Origin: Syntrophopropionicum propionicicum_A
GTDB taxonomy: Bacteria > Bacillota > Desulfotomaculia > Desulfotomaculales > Pelotomaculaceae
Assembly (NCBI RefSeq): GCF_048984525.1
Contig: NZ_JBMGJC010000009.1
Span: 62,001-126,000 of the forward strand
Length of the DNA stretch: 64,000 nt
Reading direction: 5' to 3'
The notes beneath the pieces were generated by a model, which made no database searches, had not been told where the DNA came from, and saw only the letters and a program-made list of their open reading frames with translations. How positions within the stretch are numbered: the stretch's first letter is position 1; the number at the start of each line of letters is the position of its first letter. Below, one piece after another: positions 51,641-61,699 of the stretch. The translations under genes and the position numbers were made by a program.

Positions 51641-52450
51641 ATAAAAATTAAAGAATTTATTGAACGCCGCCCTGTTGCCATCTATTTTATATTGGCCTAT
51701 ACGATCTCCTGGGCAAGCATTAGCCTGGCAGCCGCACCAAAGTTCTTACGGGGGGAAACCCTGCAGTTAACGGATGCAATGCTTATGTTCCTGTCGATGC
51801 TGGCCGGGCCCAGCATCGCTGGTATTGTCATGACAGCTGTCACAAAGGGAAAAAACGGCCTGCGGGAACTGCTCTCCCGCATGGGCCGGTGGCGGGTTGG
51901 TTTACGCTGGTACGCGGCGGCAATTCTGATACCCCCGGTCCTCATCATGGCGGTCCTCCTGACTCTAAGCACCCTTGTATCCCCGGACTTCGCGCCAGGT
52001 TTTAATGCACTGGGCATCATAATCGGCCTTGTGGCCGGTTTTTTTGAGGAAATAGGCTGGACCGGGTTCGCTCTCCCCAGGCTGCAGCAGAAATACAGCG
52101 CCTTGGGCGCCGCTCTCCTGCTCGGGGTGCTCTGGTCATCGTGGCACTTGTTGGCTGACTACCTTGGCTCTTCCGTTACTCTCGGAGCGCTCTGGCTGCC
52201 TCACTTTTTCGCAATGATGATTTTGGCCATGACCGCCATGAGAGTGCTCATCGCCTGGGTCTATAACAACACCAGCAGTGTGCTGCTGGCCCAGCTGATG
52301 CACGCAAGCTCTACAGGATTCCTGGCCGCCCTGGGCCCTTCTCCCATATCGCCTGCAAACGACACACTCTGGTACGCTATCTATGCGTTAGTCCTCTGGG
52401 CTGCCGTCGCCTCGGTTGTTGCCTCACACGGGAAAAAATTACATAGATAA
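51641..52450 (+). CDS. CPBP family intramembrane metalloprotease (CAAX protease-like), non-AUG start
   Basis: The protein has about six membrane helices and the CPBP motifs FFEEIGWTGFALPRLQ (EExxxR-like Glu pair), SSWHLLADY and a late His in QLMHASS. Relatives process prenylated proteins or bacteriocins, or give self-immunity. The start is unusual. AAAGGAG (51626-51632) is followed after 8 bases by ATA, and translation from there (IKIKEFIERRPVAIYFILAYTISW) gives the N-terminus expected for the family. The nearest usual codon is a TTG at 51692, 17 codons later, inside the first helix, with no site of its own. The full length would be 269 residues. Confidence 0.85.
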   Translation: MKIKEFIERRPVAIYFILAYTISWASISLAAAPKFLRGETLQLTDAMLMFLSMLAGPSIAGIVMTAVTKGKNGLRELLSRMGRWRVGLRWYAAAILIPPVLIMAVLLTLSTLVSPDFAPGFNALGIIIGLVAGFFEEIGWTGFALPRLQQKYSALGAALLLGVLWSSWHLLADYLGSSVTLGALWLPHFFAMMILAMTAMRVLIAWVYNNTSSVLLAQLMHASSTGFLAALGPSPISPANDTLWYAIYALVLWAAVASVVASHGKKLHR

Positions 52451-52561
52451 ACGAACAGGCAGGAGCGCCCCCGCTGCATAAATAATCTATAAATAAAATA
52501 TCTTGGTAAAACTTGTCTAATTATGATAAAATATAGTAAAAATTTCTAGGAGGCGCAATTA

Positions 52562-55500
52562 ATGACTCCTATTATATTTATCCTGCTATTATTACTTGCC
52601 TTACTAATATGGTTACCTATATATGCCCTTAATTTGGGGTCTTCTGTAAAAGAACTAAAAAATAAAATTGAAAGCCTTTCATCAAGAATAAATGAGCTTG
52701 AAGCCAGGTTAGCAGCAACAGCCACCAAGGATACTGCTCCGGCAGTTAATGCGGAACTAATCTCTAAACCCGCAGCAGCGTTGACAGATTTCAAAACTAC
52801 TCCTGTTACTGACGGTACAGTACCATCAAGCCAGGAGGCTGGCCCGGCAGAAAAAGCGGAAATGATATCTAAACCTGCAGCGGAGACAGGTATTAAAATT
52901 CATCCTGTTAAGACCGGTACTATAACAGACAGCCAAACGACTGCCCCGGCAGAAAAGACTGAACTGATCGCTAAACCCGCGTTGGAAACAAATATCCAGA
53001 ACCCTCCTGATACTGCCGTTGTGGAGCCTTTAACAGCTGTAACACAAGTTGCAGAGGAAAGTCCGGAAATTCAGGTGTCTTCTCCTTATGACGGTATACA
53101 GAAACCCGTGAAGAGTAGAGAACCTCAAAAGAACTGGCTAGATACCCTTATATTTACTACCCGGACAAAAGAGGAATGGGAGGAGTTGGTCGGCGGAAAA
53201 CTCTTAAACCGCATTGGCGCGCTCGCCCTTATTATCGGCATCGGGTTCTTTCTTAAATATTCATTTGATAATAACTGGATTTCGGAAACAGCAAGAGTCC
53301 TTATAGGCTTTCTGGCAGGAGTAGCAATCCTTTACAGCGGAGCACGGTTTCACAAAAAAGGTTACCAGATCTTCGCCCAGGGGATTTTTGGAGCCGGTGT
53401 ATCTGTTTTGTATCTTTCAGCCTACGCTTCCTTCAATTATTACCACCTGGTCTCCCAGACAGCCGCCTTTGCATTGATGTCAGCAGTAACCTTAACAGCA
53501 TTTTTCATGGCGTTTCGTTACGATTCACTGGCGATATCACTGCTCGGCTGGGCCGGCGGCTCACTTACTCCTTTTCTGCTGAGCACCGGACAGGCCAATG
53601 AGATCGGCCTGTTTATCTACCTTTCCCTACTTCAAGCGGGCTTTCTTATTGTCCTGACCAAGAAAACATCCTGGACAATCCTTGAACCGCTTACATTTAT
53701 TACGACATACCTGATATACTTCCTTTGGTTTAACAAGTATTACAGCCCGGCGGACATCATTGCCACAATTGTTTTCCTGACAATATTCTGGGGATTGTTC
53801 CACTTATTCTACATTTTCAATATTCTTCGTACCAAAGTGGTGCAGATGAGCCAGGCCATCGCGGTGCTGAACGCTTTTATTTATTATGCGGCGATGTATT
53901 TGGTTATTAACCATGATCATCACCAATGGATGGGCCTTGCCACCCTGGCAATTTGTTTTGCCTATTTTATTCCTCTTATCCTGTTTAAACAGAGGCTCGC
54001 CGGCGACGCTAAAATATATGCTCAATATGTTCTATCATCAATACTATTTTTAGTAATAGCAACCGCGAACCATTTTGACGGCTTTAAAATCCCTATTTTT
54101 TGGTCTATTGAAGCAGCTTTTTTAGCATGGTATGGAAACCGCTACAAGATAAATTATGTGTGGTTATCCGCCGTAGGGCTGCTTGCCCTGTCATCAATTT
54201 GGCTTGCCTTAACCAAAGGAGCATTTTATTATTTGCCAGTTGACCAGTTCAACCTTATCTTAAACCTGCGCTCACTTGCCTTTATCATACTTGCCGCATC
54301 GCTGGGGCTGACCTCTTCTTTCTGCAAAAACATCGAGTATAAGTTTAAAGACATGATTGCAGCATCTCTCCATTATGGATGGTGTGTAACACTCCTCATA
54401 CTCTTCACAATAGAAATCAATGATTATTTCCGTAGCATGCTGCTTAACGTTAACAGCTTAGATGCCCAAAGCCTAATTTTCAAAGAATATTTAACATTAT
54501 CAATGGTTTGGATGGTTTATTCACTCATCTTGACGGTAACTGGAATAAAAAGAAGGGTCCTTTCCGTTTTGCACTGCGGAGTTGGTGTATTGGCTCTATC
54601 CGCCGCGGCTGCCATATATTCAGGTTTATCATACAAACCTATTGACTACTTTACACTGGTGTTTAATTACCGCTTTGCCGCATTCCTTGTAATTATTGCC
54701 GGGCTTTACATCAACAGCCGTGTTTTCGCGGGTGAAGGTGAAAAATTCACATGGATGGGAAAGGCGGCGTTAGCCGCACAGGTTGTTCTGGCACTCACGA
54801 TATTTGAACTGGTTACTGTGGAGACAATCGATTATTTTAGTAAACTGACTGAAGGAATGAAAGTTTATTCTCCCGATTACAAATTCCTTGAATTTTATAA
54901 GTGGCTGACTTTGGCAGTAGTTTGGATAGCATACAGCTTGCCGGTTTCCCTATTGTCGCTCAGAAAGAAACTGCTGCCTGTTTTTTACTGCGGCGCCGGC
55001 GCCTTTGTATTATCGGTGCTAACTGCGACTATACGGGGAATTGCTTTTGCACCTATAGATTATTTCAGTTTGCTGCTCAATTACCGGGCTGCCGCCATGC
55101 TGTTTGTAATCGGCGGTACACTTGTTATTGCAAGGGCTCTTAAAAATTATTCACATTCATACAAATGGCTGGAGCTGCCGGCGGCAGCTGTACAGGTTGT
55201 CCTGGCACTCACTATATTTGAACTGGTTACCGTGGAGACAATCGACCATTTCAGTAAACTCATTAAAGAAGCCGGAGTTGCTCTAACAATTTATAGAACC
55301 TATGAATTATACTCGCGCATGACTCTGGCGATGGTGTGGATGGCGTACTGTCTGCCGGTTTCCCTGTGGGCGCTAAAGAAAAAAAATTTACCTGTCCTAT
55401 ACTGCGGAGCGGGCGCATTTGTATTATCGGTAATATCTGCGGCAATTCGTGGAACTATTTTCACACCTATTGATGATTTCAGCGTACTGTGCAACTACCG

Positions 55501-56029
55501 GGCTGCCGCAATGATGTTTGTAATTTTCGGAACACTCTTTATTGCCAGGGTTCTTAAAAAATACTCTCATTTATACAACTGGCTGGAAAAGTCTTTAACT
55601 GCGGCGCAGGTGTGTGCCATTGTATTAGGGTTTCTCCTCATATCGGGTGAAACATATGACTACTTTAGAAAAGAAATTTATTTATTAAGCATGTCCGGCA
55701 CGGACTTCCGCGACGGATACTCCAATTTAAAGAACATGCAGCAGATGGCCATGTCGCTGGCCTGGCTAATCTATTCCATATTTTTAATGGTCCTTGGTTT
55801 CAGCCGGAGAATCAGGAATATCCGTATTATATCAATAATCCTTTTTGGGTTGACAATAATAAAAATATTTTCATATGACCTGTCATTCCTCGAAACTTTA
55901 TACCGGATTTTCTCGTTTATCACCCTCGGCCTAATTTTATTGGCTGCATCTTTCTTATACTCGCGTTATAAATCAGTTATTCTCGATTTTGACAACAAAA
56001 AGGGGCCTTCGGAGCCCCCAACCGCATAA
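52562..56029 (+). CDS. DUF2339 large membrane protein
   Basis: The 1155-residue protein has a leading membrane helix (FILLLLLALLIWLPIYAL) and a short coiled coil (VKELKNKIESLSSRINELEARL). A low-complexity linker rich in Ala, Glu and Pro (to about residue 190) follows, then more than 20 membrane helices. WEELVGGKLLNRIGALALIIGIGFFLKYSFDNNW is the signature of the DUF2339 family. The later part contains 138-residue internal repeats (LALTIFELVTVETIDYFSKL at about 740 and 878). The function is unknown. AGGAGG precedes the ATG; a candidate promoter is TTGGTA-N18-TAAAAT (52503-52532). Confidence 0.85.
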   Translation: MTPIIFILLLLLALLIWLPIYALNLGSSVKELKNKIESLSSRINELEARLAATATKDTAPAVNAELISKPAAALTDFKTTPVTDGTVPSSQEAGPAEKAEMISKPAAETGIKIHPVKTGTITDSQTTAPAEKTELIAKPALETNIQNPPDTAVVEPLTAVTQVAEESPEIQVSSPYDGIQKPVKSREPQKNWLDTLIFTTRTKEEWEELVGGKLLNRIGALALIIGIGFFLKYSFDNNWISETARVLIGFLAGVAILYSGARFHKKGYQIFAQGIFGAGVSVLYLSAYASFNYYHLVSQTAAFALMSAVTLTAFFMAFRYDSLAISLLGWAGGSLTPFLLSTGQANEIGLFIYLSLLQAGFLIVLTKKTSWTILEPLTFITTYLIYFLWFNKYYSPADIIATIVFLTIFWGLFHLFYIFNILRTKVVQMSQAIAVLNAFIYYAAMYLVINHDHHQWMGLATLAICFAYFIPLILFKQRLAGDAKIYAQYVLSSILFLVIATANHFDGFKIPIFWSIEAAFLAWYGNRYKINYVWLSAVGLLALSSIWLALTKGAFYYLPVDQFNLILNLRSLAFIILAASLGLTSSFCKNIEYKFKDMIAASLHYGWCVTLLILFTIEINDYFRSMLLNVNSLDAQSLIFKEYLTLSMVWMVYSLILTVTGIKRRVLSVLHCGVGVLALSAAAAIYSGLSYKPIDYFTLVFNYRFAAFLVIIAGLYINSRVFAGEGEKFTWMGKAALAAQVVLALTIFELVTVETIDYFSKLTEGMKVYSPDYKFLEFYKWLTLAVVWIAYSLPVSLLSLRKKLLPVFYCGAGAFVLSVLTATIRGIAFAPIDYFSLLLNYRAAAMLFVIGGTLVIARALKNYSHSYKWLELPAAAVQVVLALTIFELVTVETIDHFSKLIKEAGVALTIYRTYELYSRMTLAMVWMAYCLPVSLWALKKKNLPVLYCGAGAFVLSVISAAIRGTIFTPIDDFSVLCNYRAAAMMFVIFGTLFIARVLKKYSHLYNWLEKSLTAAQVCAIVLGFLLISGETYDYFRKEIYLLSMSGTDFRDGYSNLKNMQQMAMSLAWLIYSIFLMVLGFSRRIRNIRIISIILFGLTIIKIFSYDLSFLETLYRIFSFITLGLILLAASFLYSRYKSVILDFDNKKGPSEPPTA

Positions 56030-56142
56030 CCAAGGAAAGTTATGTTACATTCGGGGACGGTTCTTGCCTGTGGCATTCTACAACAAACTAGACACAGAAC
56101 CGCACCCATTGTCAACCATCGTCAACAATTGTCAAACCATGG

Positions 56143-56967
56143 TCACGCGTTTTCCGCAAATTTCACATGTACAATATTGGAGCTTTTGGTTTTGTCACTT
56201 TGTGCCATGTAGTCAATTATTTTCTGGTTCCAGAAATCCTTGTTCTCCAGGCGTGAAAACAGCGGGTATTCATCTAACACCTCTATCCTGGGGTCCCACC
56301 CGGACATTGTTTTCACGTCATTAATACCCCATTTGAGAAAGGCGGACTCATCGTGGCCGGTTGCTTTAAGGCCGTTGTTCACGAAAGGCATGCTGTACTC
56401 CGACACCGTGTCAAAAACTATTTCTCCTCCCGAATAGTGGTCGGCCAGCAGCCTGAATAATCCTTTTACTTCCGGTTCTTTGAAATAGTACAGCACCCCC
56501 CCGGCCAGGAACAGGATATTGGCACTCGCCGCCTGTATTTCCTCCATCCAGGACGGATCAAACAAGGATTTTGCTATACATTTGGAACGGTCGCTTTCCG
56601 GGATTATTTTTTTTCTAACCTCGATAACATCAGGCAAATCCAGATCATACCAGCGCAACCGCCCGTTATCCACTCTGAAAAATGTAGTGTCCAGACCGGC
56701 GCCGAGATTTACAATCACAGCTTCAGGCTGCCCTGACAAAAAAGTCCTTATTGTATCGTCAAACATCCTCGCCCTGGTTACCCAGCCGACATTAAAAAAA
56801 TCAGTAAAAATCTTCTGTATGCTTTCAAAATCACTTTCAGCCAGCTGCTCAACGATCTCTGCCGCTTTGGGATCATTTAAAACCGGGTTCCCCATTTTAG
56901 TCAGCTTCGCCCTGCCCCACAACGGCAGGAGCAGCGTCTTCTGGACGTCTCTTAATCCAATTTCCAT
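56143..56967 (-). CDS. Class I SAM-dependent methyltransferase, LCMT/TcmP-like
   Basis: The 274-residue protein has the LCM-type fold of leucine carboxyl methyltransferase and TcmP-like enzymes: the SAM-binding segment VIVNLGAGLDTTFFRVDNGRLRWYDLDLPDVIEVRKKI and the later ILFLAGGVLYYFKEPEVKGLFRLL. The N-terminus (LPLWGRAKLTKMGNPVLNDPKA) is also typical. Such enzymes O-methylate small molecules; the substrate here cannot be named, and no biosynthetic genes are nearby. AAAGGTGG precedes the ATG. It is alone on the minus strand, next to a 270-base gap packed with palindromic repeats. Confidence 0.85.
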   Translation of the reverse strand: MEIGLRDVQKTLLLPLWGRAKLTKMGNPVLNDPKAAEIVEQLAESDFESIQKIFTDFFNVGWVTRARMFDDTIRTFLSGQPEAVIVNLGAGLDTTFFRVDNGRLRWYDLDLPDVIEVRKKIIPESDRSKCIAKSLFDPSWMEEIQAASANILFLAGGVLYYFKEPEVKGLFRLLADHYSGGEIVFDTVSEYSMPFVNNGLKATGHDESAFLKWGINDVKTMSGWDPRIEVLDEYPLFSRLENKDFWNQKIIDYMAQSDKTKSSNIVHVKFAENA

Positions 56968-57072
56968 CTAAACAACCACCTTTCTTCTGGATGAAAACAA
57001 AAAGAACGACCCTCTTTCTCGCAGTCAGGAGCGCTCTAACGTCCTTCCTGATGCTGCTTTGTTCTTTTTAAA

Positions 57073-57230
57073 TGCAACACCGAGAACCGTCCCCACTGTC
57101 GCACGCGACTGTCGCAGAGTTAACAAGAGACGGTTTCGTGTCAACAGAACCGTCCCCTTGACACGAACGTGTCAAGAGAACCGTCCCCTTGACACGAATG
57201 CGACAGCCGAGAACCGTCCCTGCTGTCGCA
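57073..57230. repeat. Cluster of four palindromic repeats upstream of the RND gene's 3' end
   Basis: Four copies lie within 160 bases: 57073-57103 (imperfect, TGCAACA/CTGTCGCA), 57137-57165 and 57168-57196 (CGTGTCAA/TTGACACG) and 57199-57230 (TGCGACAG/CTGTCGCA). All have the core AGAACCGTCCC in the same orientation. The gap between the methyltransferase and the RND gene is otherwise empty. This is the densest cluster in the window and mixes two arm types side by side. Confidence 0.9.
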
Positions 57231-57240
57231 CTCTGTCACC

Positions 57241-60200
57241 CTAATTTGTCAGGGTTGTATCTTCTGTTTTCGGCACGTATTTTTTCTTCCTAAGCTTCAG
57301 GCCCCAGTCGTCCAGGATACTGTAGACGACCGGCACCAGGAACAGGGTGACAAAGGTGGTGGCCAAAAGGCCCCCGATAACCACGGTAGCCAGCGGAGCA
57401 TTGGTCTCGCCGCCTTCTCCCAGTCCTGTCACCATCGGGCTCATAGCCAGGATGGTGGCCAGGGCCGTCATTAATATGGGCCGCAGCCTGACCCTGCCGG
57501 TCTCTGCCAGCGCGGCCGTCCTGTCCATGCCCGAAGCAATCATTTGTTTCAGGTAGTCAATATAAACAATAGCGTTGGCGACAGCTATCCCAACCAGCAT
57601 GATCAGCCCGATAAACGCCGAGACGCTGAAGCTCCTCCCCGTCAGCAGCAGCGCAAAAATGACGCCGATTACCGCTCCGGGCAGGGAGAACAGGATCACA
57701 AACGGGTCTCTGAAGGACTCATACTGTATCACCAGGACCACGTATACGAGCAAGACCGCCATTATAAATGCCAGCAGCAGGCTGCCGAAAGATTCCGCCA
57801 TCTGCTCATTGGCCCCGCCGAAGTCAATGGTGTAGCCGGCCGGGAGCACTATATCCGCGAGCTGTGCCTGAATATCCTTGGTAACACTGTTCAAATCCCT
57901 GTTTAACAAATCGCAGGAAATGGTCGCCTGGCGGGACTGGTCCTGACGGTCAATCTGCACCGGCCCGGTTGACAGGCCAAAACTGGCAATATCGGATAAC
58001 GGGATGCTGTTGCCCTGAACGGTGAGGATCTGCAGTTGTTTCAAGGTCTCCATATCACTGTTTTCGTTTACCGTGCTGGTTACCCTGATATCCATCTCGT
58101 CCCCCTCGACGCGGAATTTTGAGGCAACTGAGCCGTTAATGGCAGTTCTGATTTCGTTGGAAACCTGGACCGGAGTCAACCCAAAATACGCGGCCCGCTG
58201 GCGGTTGATCTTCACCTGCACCTCAGGATTTCCGTCCCCCATTGAGGATTTCACTTCACGGGTTCCGGGGACCTTTTTCACAATGCCTTCAATCTGTTTG
58301 GAGATGCTCCGGAGCGTATCAAGATCATCACCCTGGAGATTGATTTGGACGGCGCTTTCGCTGCCCATAGACATTTCTTCGCTTACGCTTACTGACTTTT
58401 TAACACCGGATATGTCATTGAGTGACTGCCTTATTTCTTCAGCCACCTGTTCCACCCCTGGCCGCTGGCCTTTGGGGATCAGCTGGACGCTGAAAGTGGC
58501 TGTATTGGTTGGGGCGCCGTTAATCGACATCATCCCTTCACTGCCGATCCTGGTATATACTATATCGACAGCAGGATTGCCGAGCAGCTTCTCCTCGGCT
58601 ACCATGGCGATTTTGTCCACATCCTCAATGATTGATCCCTTGTCTGCTTCGAGCGTGACCGCAATACTGCCGGAGTCGGAGGCCGGCATAAACTCAGCGC
58701 CGACGAGGGGAAGCACACAAAGGGATAAAACTATTAAGCCCGTCACGCCGAGTATGACTCTGCGCCTGTGGCCCAGTGCCCATAGGATTGCTTTTTTATA
58801 TTTTTCGCCCAAGCCGTCCAGCCAGTCTCCCAGGCGGTGGAACTTTCTGCTGATGAAGCCCCTGCCCGCGCCTTTTTTCTCCATGGCTTTATCTGTCAGC
58901 AAGCGGGATGACATAAACGGGACCACCGTCAGGGATATCAGCAGGGAACAGCCGATGGCTATAGCGATAGTAAAGGCCAGCGGCTTGAACATGACCCCCG
59001 CGATCCCCTCCGCTAAGCCAATGGGCATAAACACCATGATCATAGTCAAGGTGCTGGCCAGGACTGCCCCGCCCACTTCACCGGTGCCCTTCAGGGCTGC
59101 TTCCCCGGCAGAAAGGCCCAGGCTCCGATGGCGGTAGATATTTTCAAAAACCACGATGGAGTCGTCGATCATTCGCCCCACCCCGAGGGCCAGGCCCCCG
59201 AGCGTAATGATATTCAAGGTGCTGCCGTTATAAAACATCACGATAAAAGTCGCCACCAGCGACAGGGGTATGGCTATGCCGACAATGGCCGTACTGCGCA
59301 GGTTGCGCATGAACAGGAAGATAATCAGGACCGCCAGAATGGCCCCCTCGACCAGCGTCTTGGCAGTACTGCCAATAGATTTATTAATATAATCAGACTG
59401 GTCCATGAGGTAATCCACATCTATTTTGTCACCGAGTTCGGCCTTGATTTTCTCCATTTCTTTTTTTACATCTTCACAGGCTGAGACAGTATTGGCGTCG
59501 GTCCCTTTCTGGCACAGGATGCTCACCGCGGCCCTGCCGTTAACACGGCTGATTTGTTCAGTCTCTTTATATCCTTCACTAATTTCGGCAATTTCTTTAA
59601 GCTGGATTTTGCTGCCGCCGGCAGTTGTAAGCGCCACGTCTCCGACATCATCAACGCTTTCAAATTCCTGCAAACTGCGGACAAAGTACTTTCTTTCTCC
59701 AAAGGAGATATCTCCGCTGGACATATTGTAATTCTCCGCGGCCAGAACACTGGTTACCTGGCTGAGGCTCAAGCCGTAATTCTGGGCTTTCACCGGGTCG
59801 ACCGCCACTTTCACCTCACGTTCACGGCCTCCCAGAATGCTCACCGAAGCTATTTCAGAGATGCGCGACAGCCGGGGTTCTATGTCATCTTCAGCAATGC
59901 TCTGCAATTGCGCCAGGGACAGCTCGTCGGAACCAATGGCAACCGCGATGACCGGCATCATGTTCAGGTCCATTTTCATCACCTGGGGTTTAGCCGCGTC
60001 TTCCGGAAGAAAAGAATCAGCCAACGAGATTTTATCCCGGAGATTGGCCATGGCAGTGTCCATATTTGTTCCAAAGTTGAAGCCGATCAAGACCACGGAT
60101 GAACCGGACCTGGACTGGGATATCAATATGTCGATGTCACTCACCGTGGCAACCATATTTTCAATTGGTTTGCTGACCTGCTCTTCGATTTCTTCAGGGC

Positions 60201-60369
60201 CGGCCCCGCTGTAGCTGGTGACAACAGCCACGTAAGGCAGATCCATTTGCGGCATCAGGGCAACAGGTATCTGGGCCAAACTCATCACGCCGATCAGGAT
60301 AAGCGCTGTAATCAGTATGATCACCGTTGCCGACCTATTTACCGCAAACTGGGCAATTTTCCTGATCAT
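57241..60369 (-). CDS. RND family efflux transporter (HAE1, AcrB-like)
   Basis: The 1042-residue protein has the RND layout: twelve membrane helices and two large external loops with internal duplication. The proton-relay aspartates are in TM4 (GVGRMIDDSIVVFENIYRH). Other signatures are SYSGAGPEEIEEQVSKPIENMV and YIDYLKQMIASGMDRTAALAETGRVRLRPILMTAL. It exports hydrophobic compounds using the proton gradient. The start ATG overlaps the adaptor stop (ATGA), so the pair is coupled. Transporters of this type also occur in Gram-positive clostridia, working without an outer-membrane channel. It follows TetR and the adaptor in one unit. Confidence 0.93.
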   Translation of the reverse strand: MIRKIAQFAVNRSATVIILITALILIGVMSLAQIPVALMPQMDLPYVAVVTSYSGAGPEEIEEQVSKPIENMVATVSDIDILISQSRSGSSVVLIGFNFGTNMDTAMANLRDKISLADSFLPEDAAKPQVMKMDLNMMPVIAVAIGSDELSLAQLQSIAEDDIEPRLSRISEIASVSILGGREREVKVAVDPVKAQNYGLSLSQVTSVLAAENYNMSSGDISFGERKYFVRSLQEFESVDDVGDVALTTAGGSKIQLKEIAEISEGYKETEQISRVNGRAAVSILCQKGTDANTVSACEDVKKEMEKIKAELGDKIDVDYLMDQSDYINKSIGSTAKTLVEGAILAVLIIFLFMRNLRSTAIVGIAIPLSLVATFIVMFYNGSTLNIITLGGLALGVGRMIDDSIVVFENIYRHRSLGLSAGEAALKGTGEVGGAVLASTLTMIMVFMPIGLAEGIAGVMFKPLAFTIAIAIGCSLLISLTVVPFMSSRLLTDKAMEKKGAGRGFISRKFHRLGDWLDGLGEKYKKAILWALGHRRRVILGVTGLIVLSLCVLPLVGAEFMPASDSGSIAVTLEADKGSIIEDVDKIAMVAEEKLLGNPAVDIVYTRIGSEGMMSINGAPTNTATFSVQLIPKGQRPGVEQVAEEIRQSLNDISGVKKSVSVSEEMSMGSESAVQINLQGDDLDTLRSISKQIEGIVKKVPGTREVKSSMGDGNPEVQVKINRQRAAYFGLTPVQVSNEIRTAINGSVASKFRVEGDEMDIRVTSTVNENSDMETLKQLQILTVQGNSIPLSDIASFGLSTGPVQIDRQDQSRQATISCDLLNRDLNSVTKDIQAQLADIVLPAGYTIDFGGANEQMAESFGSLLLAFIMAVLLVYVVLVIQYESFRDPFVILFSLPGAVIGVIFALLLTGRSFSVSAFIGLIMLVGIAVANAIVYIDYLKQMIASGMDRTAALAETGRVRLRPILMTALATILAMSPMVTGLGEGGETNAPLATVVIGGLLATTFVTLFLVPVVYSILDDWGLKLRKKKYVPKTEDTTLTN

Positions 60370-61505
60370 TGAGCAATTCCTCCGTCAACAAAATTCAGGG
60401 CGCTGTTTTCATCAATGAGGGTATTGCCCCTGGTGACAACTCTTTGCCCCACCTGAAGGCCGCTGGTTATTTCGGTATAGGAGCCGTCATTCAGCCCGGT
60501 TTGGACTACTACGGCCTGGGCCCGGTTTTCCCCGTTTATAACAAACACGGTATTCTCACCGCTTTTCGGCAGTACCGCCACCATGGGAATACCGATGACA
60601 CCTGTCCGGTGCTGTGTCCCGAGCATAACCTCGGCAAACATGCCGGATTTCACCTGTGCCGCCCCATTATTGGTGAGGGAAACCTTTACCGGATAAGTGC
60701 GCGTAACCTGGTCGGCGACAGACGCCACACTCTTGACCGTACCTGTAAGCGGTTCTTTGCCGACGGCGTCGATCATCACCTTGACAGCCGTGCCGTCCTG
60801 GACAGATGAAATATCCGCTTCACTTACCTTAACTTCAACTTCCAGGTCAGCGGTATTATTTATTACGGCTACAGGGCTCTGCGTACCGGCCATGTCTCCA
60901 ACCTTTACATCAACCCGCCCCACGATACCGTCCATGGGACTGGTAATCTGACAATCGGACAGATTCTGCAGGGCCATGCTGAGCGCGGCCTCAGCCTGGG
61001 CTACACCAGCCTCCGCGGCGCCGGTGTTGAGCGCGTCATACTGGGCCTTGGCCGCCTCCAGCGCCTGGTCGGAAATGGCATTGGCATTGTGCAGCTCCAG
61101 CATGCGGTTGTAATTGTTCAGGGCTGTCTGCCGCTGGACCTCATTGGCAGCCAGCGCGGCCCTGGCGGATGCCACCGCCGCTTCAGCCTGCCGGACGGCT
61201 ATATCCAGCTTGCTGCTGTCCAGGCTTACAATAACCTGCCCCTGGCGGACCGGCTGCCCTTCGCTCACATGGACCGCTGTGACCCGGCCCGACAGCTTGG
61301 GCATCACTGCTTCTTCATTGCTGCCTTTAACCCTGCCGGAATAGCCGGCATATTTCGTTATGTCCATAACCTTTACGACTGCCGTTTCAACGTTTATGGC
61401 ATCCGGGGCTGCCTCTTCTTCCTTTTTGCCACAGCCGCTTACAACGATTAGCAGCAGCATGATCACCAGCACTACTATGATATTGCGACGCCTTGTTTCC
61501 ACCAA
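60366..61505 (-). CDS. RND efflux membrane-fusion (adaptor) lipoprotein
   Basis: The 379-residue protein begins with a lipoprotein-type signal (NIIVVLVIMLLLIVVSGC, lipobox VSGC). It has the adaptor lipoyl half SGRVTAVHVSEGQPVRQGQVI, a coiled-coil hairpin (about residues 95-165), ITSPMDGIVGRVDVKVGDMAG and a beta-barrel. It connects the RND pump to the cell surface. TTG at 61505 is chosen because GAGGAGG stands 5-6 bases away; a GTG three bases later is also possible. Its stop overlaps the RND start by 4 bases. The TetR gene upstream (195-base gap) probably regulates the pair. Confidence 0.9.
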   Translation of the reverse strand: MVETRRRNIIVVLVIMLLLIVVSGCGKKEEEAAPDAINVETAVVKVMDITKYAGYSGRVKGSNEEAVMPKLSGRVTAVHVSEGQPVRQGQVIVSLDSSKLDIAVRQAEAAVASARAALAANEVQRQTALNNYNRMLELHNANAISDQALEAAKAQYDALNTGAAEAGVAQAEAALSMALQNLSDCQITSPMDGIVGRVDVKVGDMAGTQSPVAVINNTADLEVEVKVSEADISSVQDGTAVKVMIDAVGKEPLTGTVKSVASVADQVTRTYPVKVSLTNNGAAQVKSGMFAEVMLGTQHRTGVIGIPMVAVLPKSGENTVFVINGENRAQAVVVQTGLNDGSYTEITSGLQVGQRVVTRGNTLIDENSALNFVDGGIAQ

Positions 61506-61699
61506 AAAATCCTCCTCTTTAATGAATAAATATATTGAATAATTCTTCATACCATTTTAATAACGTCCTATATCGCAACCGTAACCAACTGTTTATTCAT
61601 CTAACTTATAAAAACTTATACCCGCCCCGCCGGCCAACTCATTTTTCAATTATACTTACCGATGATTTTCATAGTCAAGCAGATTATGGCAAGTACGCA

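Noticed and set aside
57073..57230. CRISPR array
   Set aside because: The repeats are palindromes with different arms and almost no regular spacers; no cas gene is nearby.
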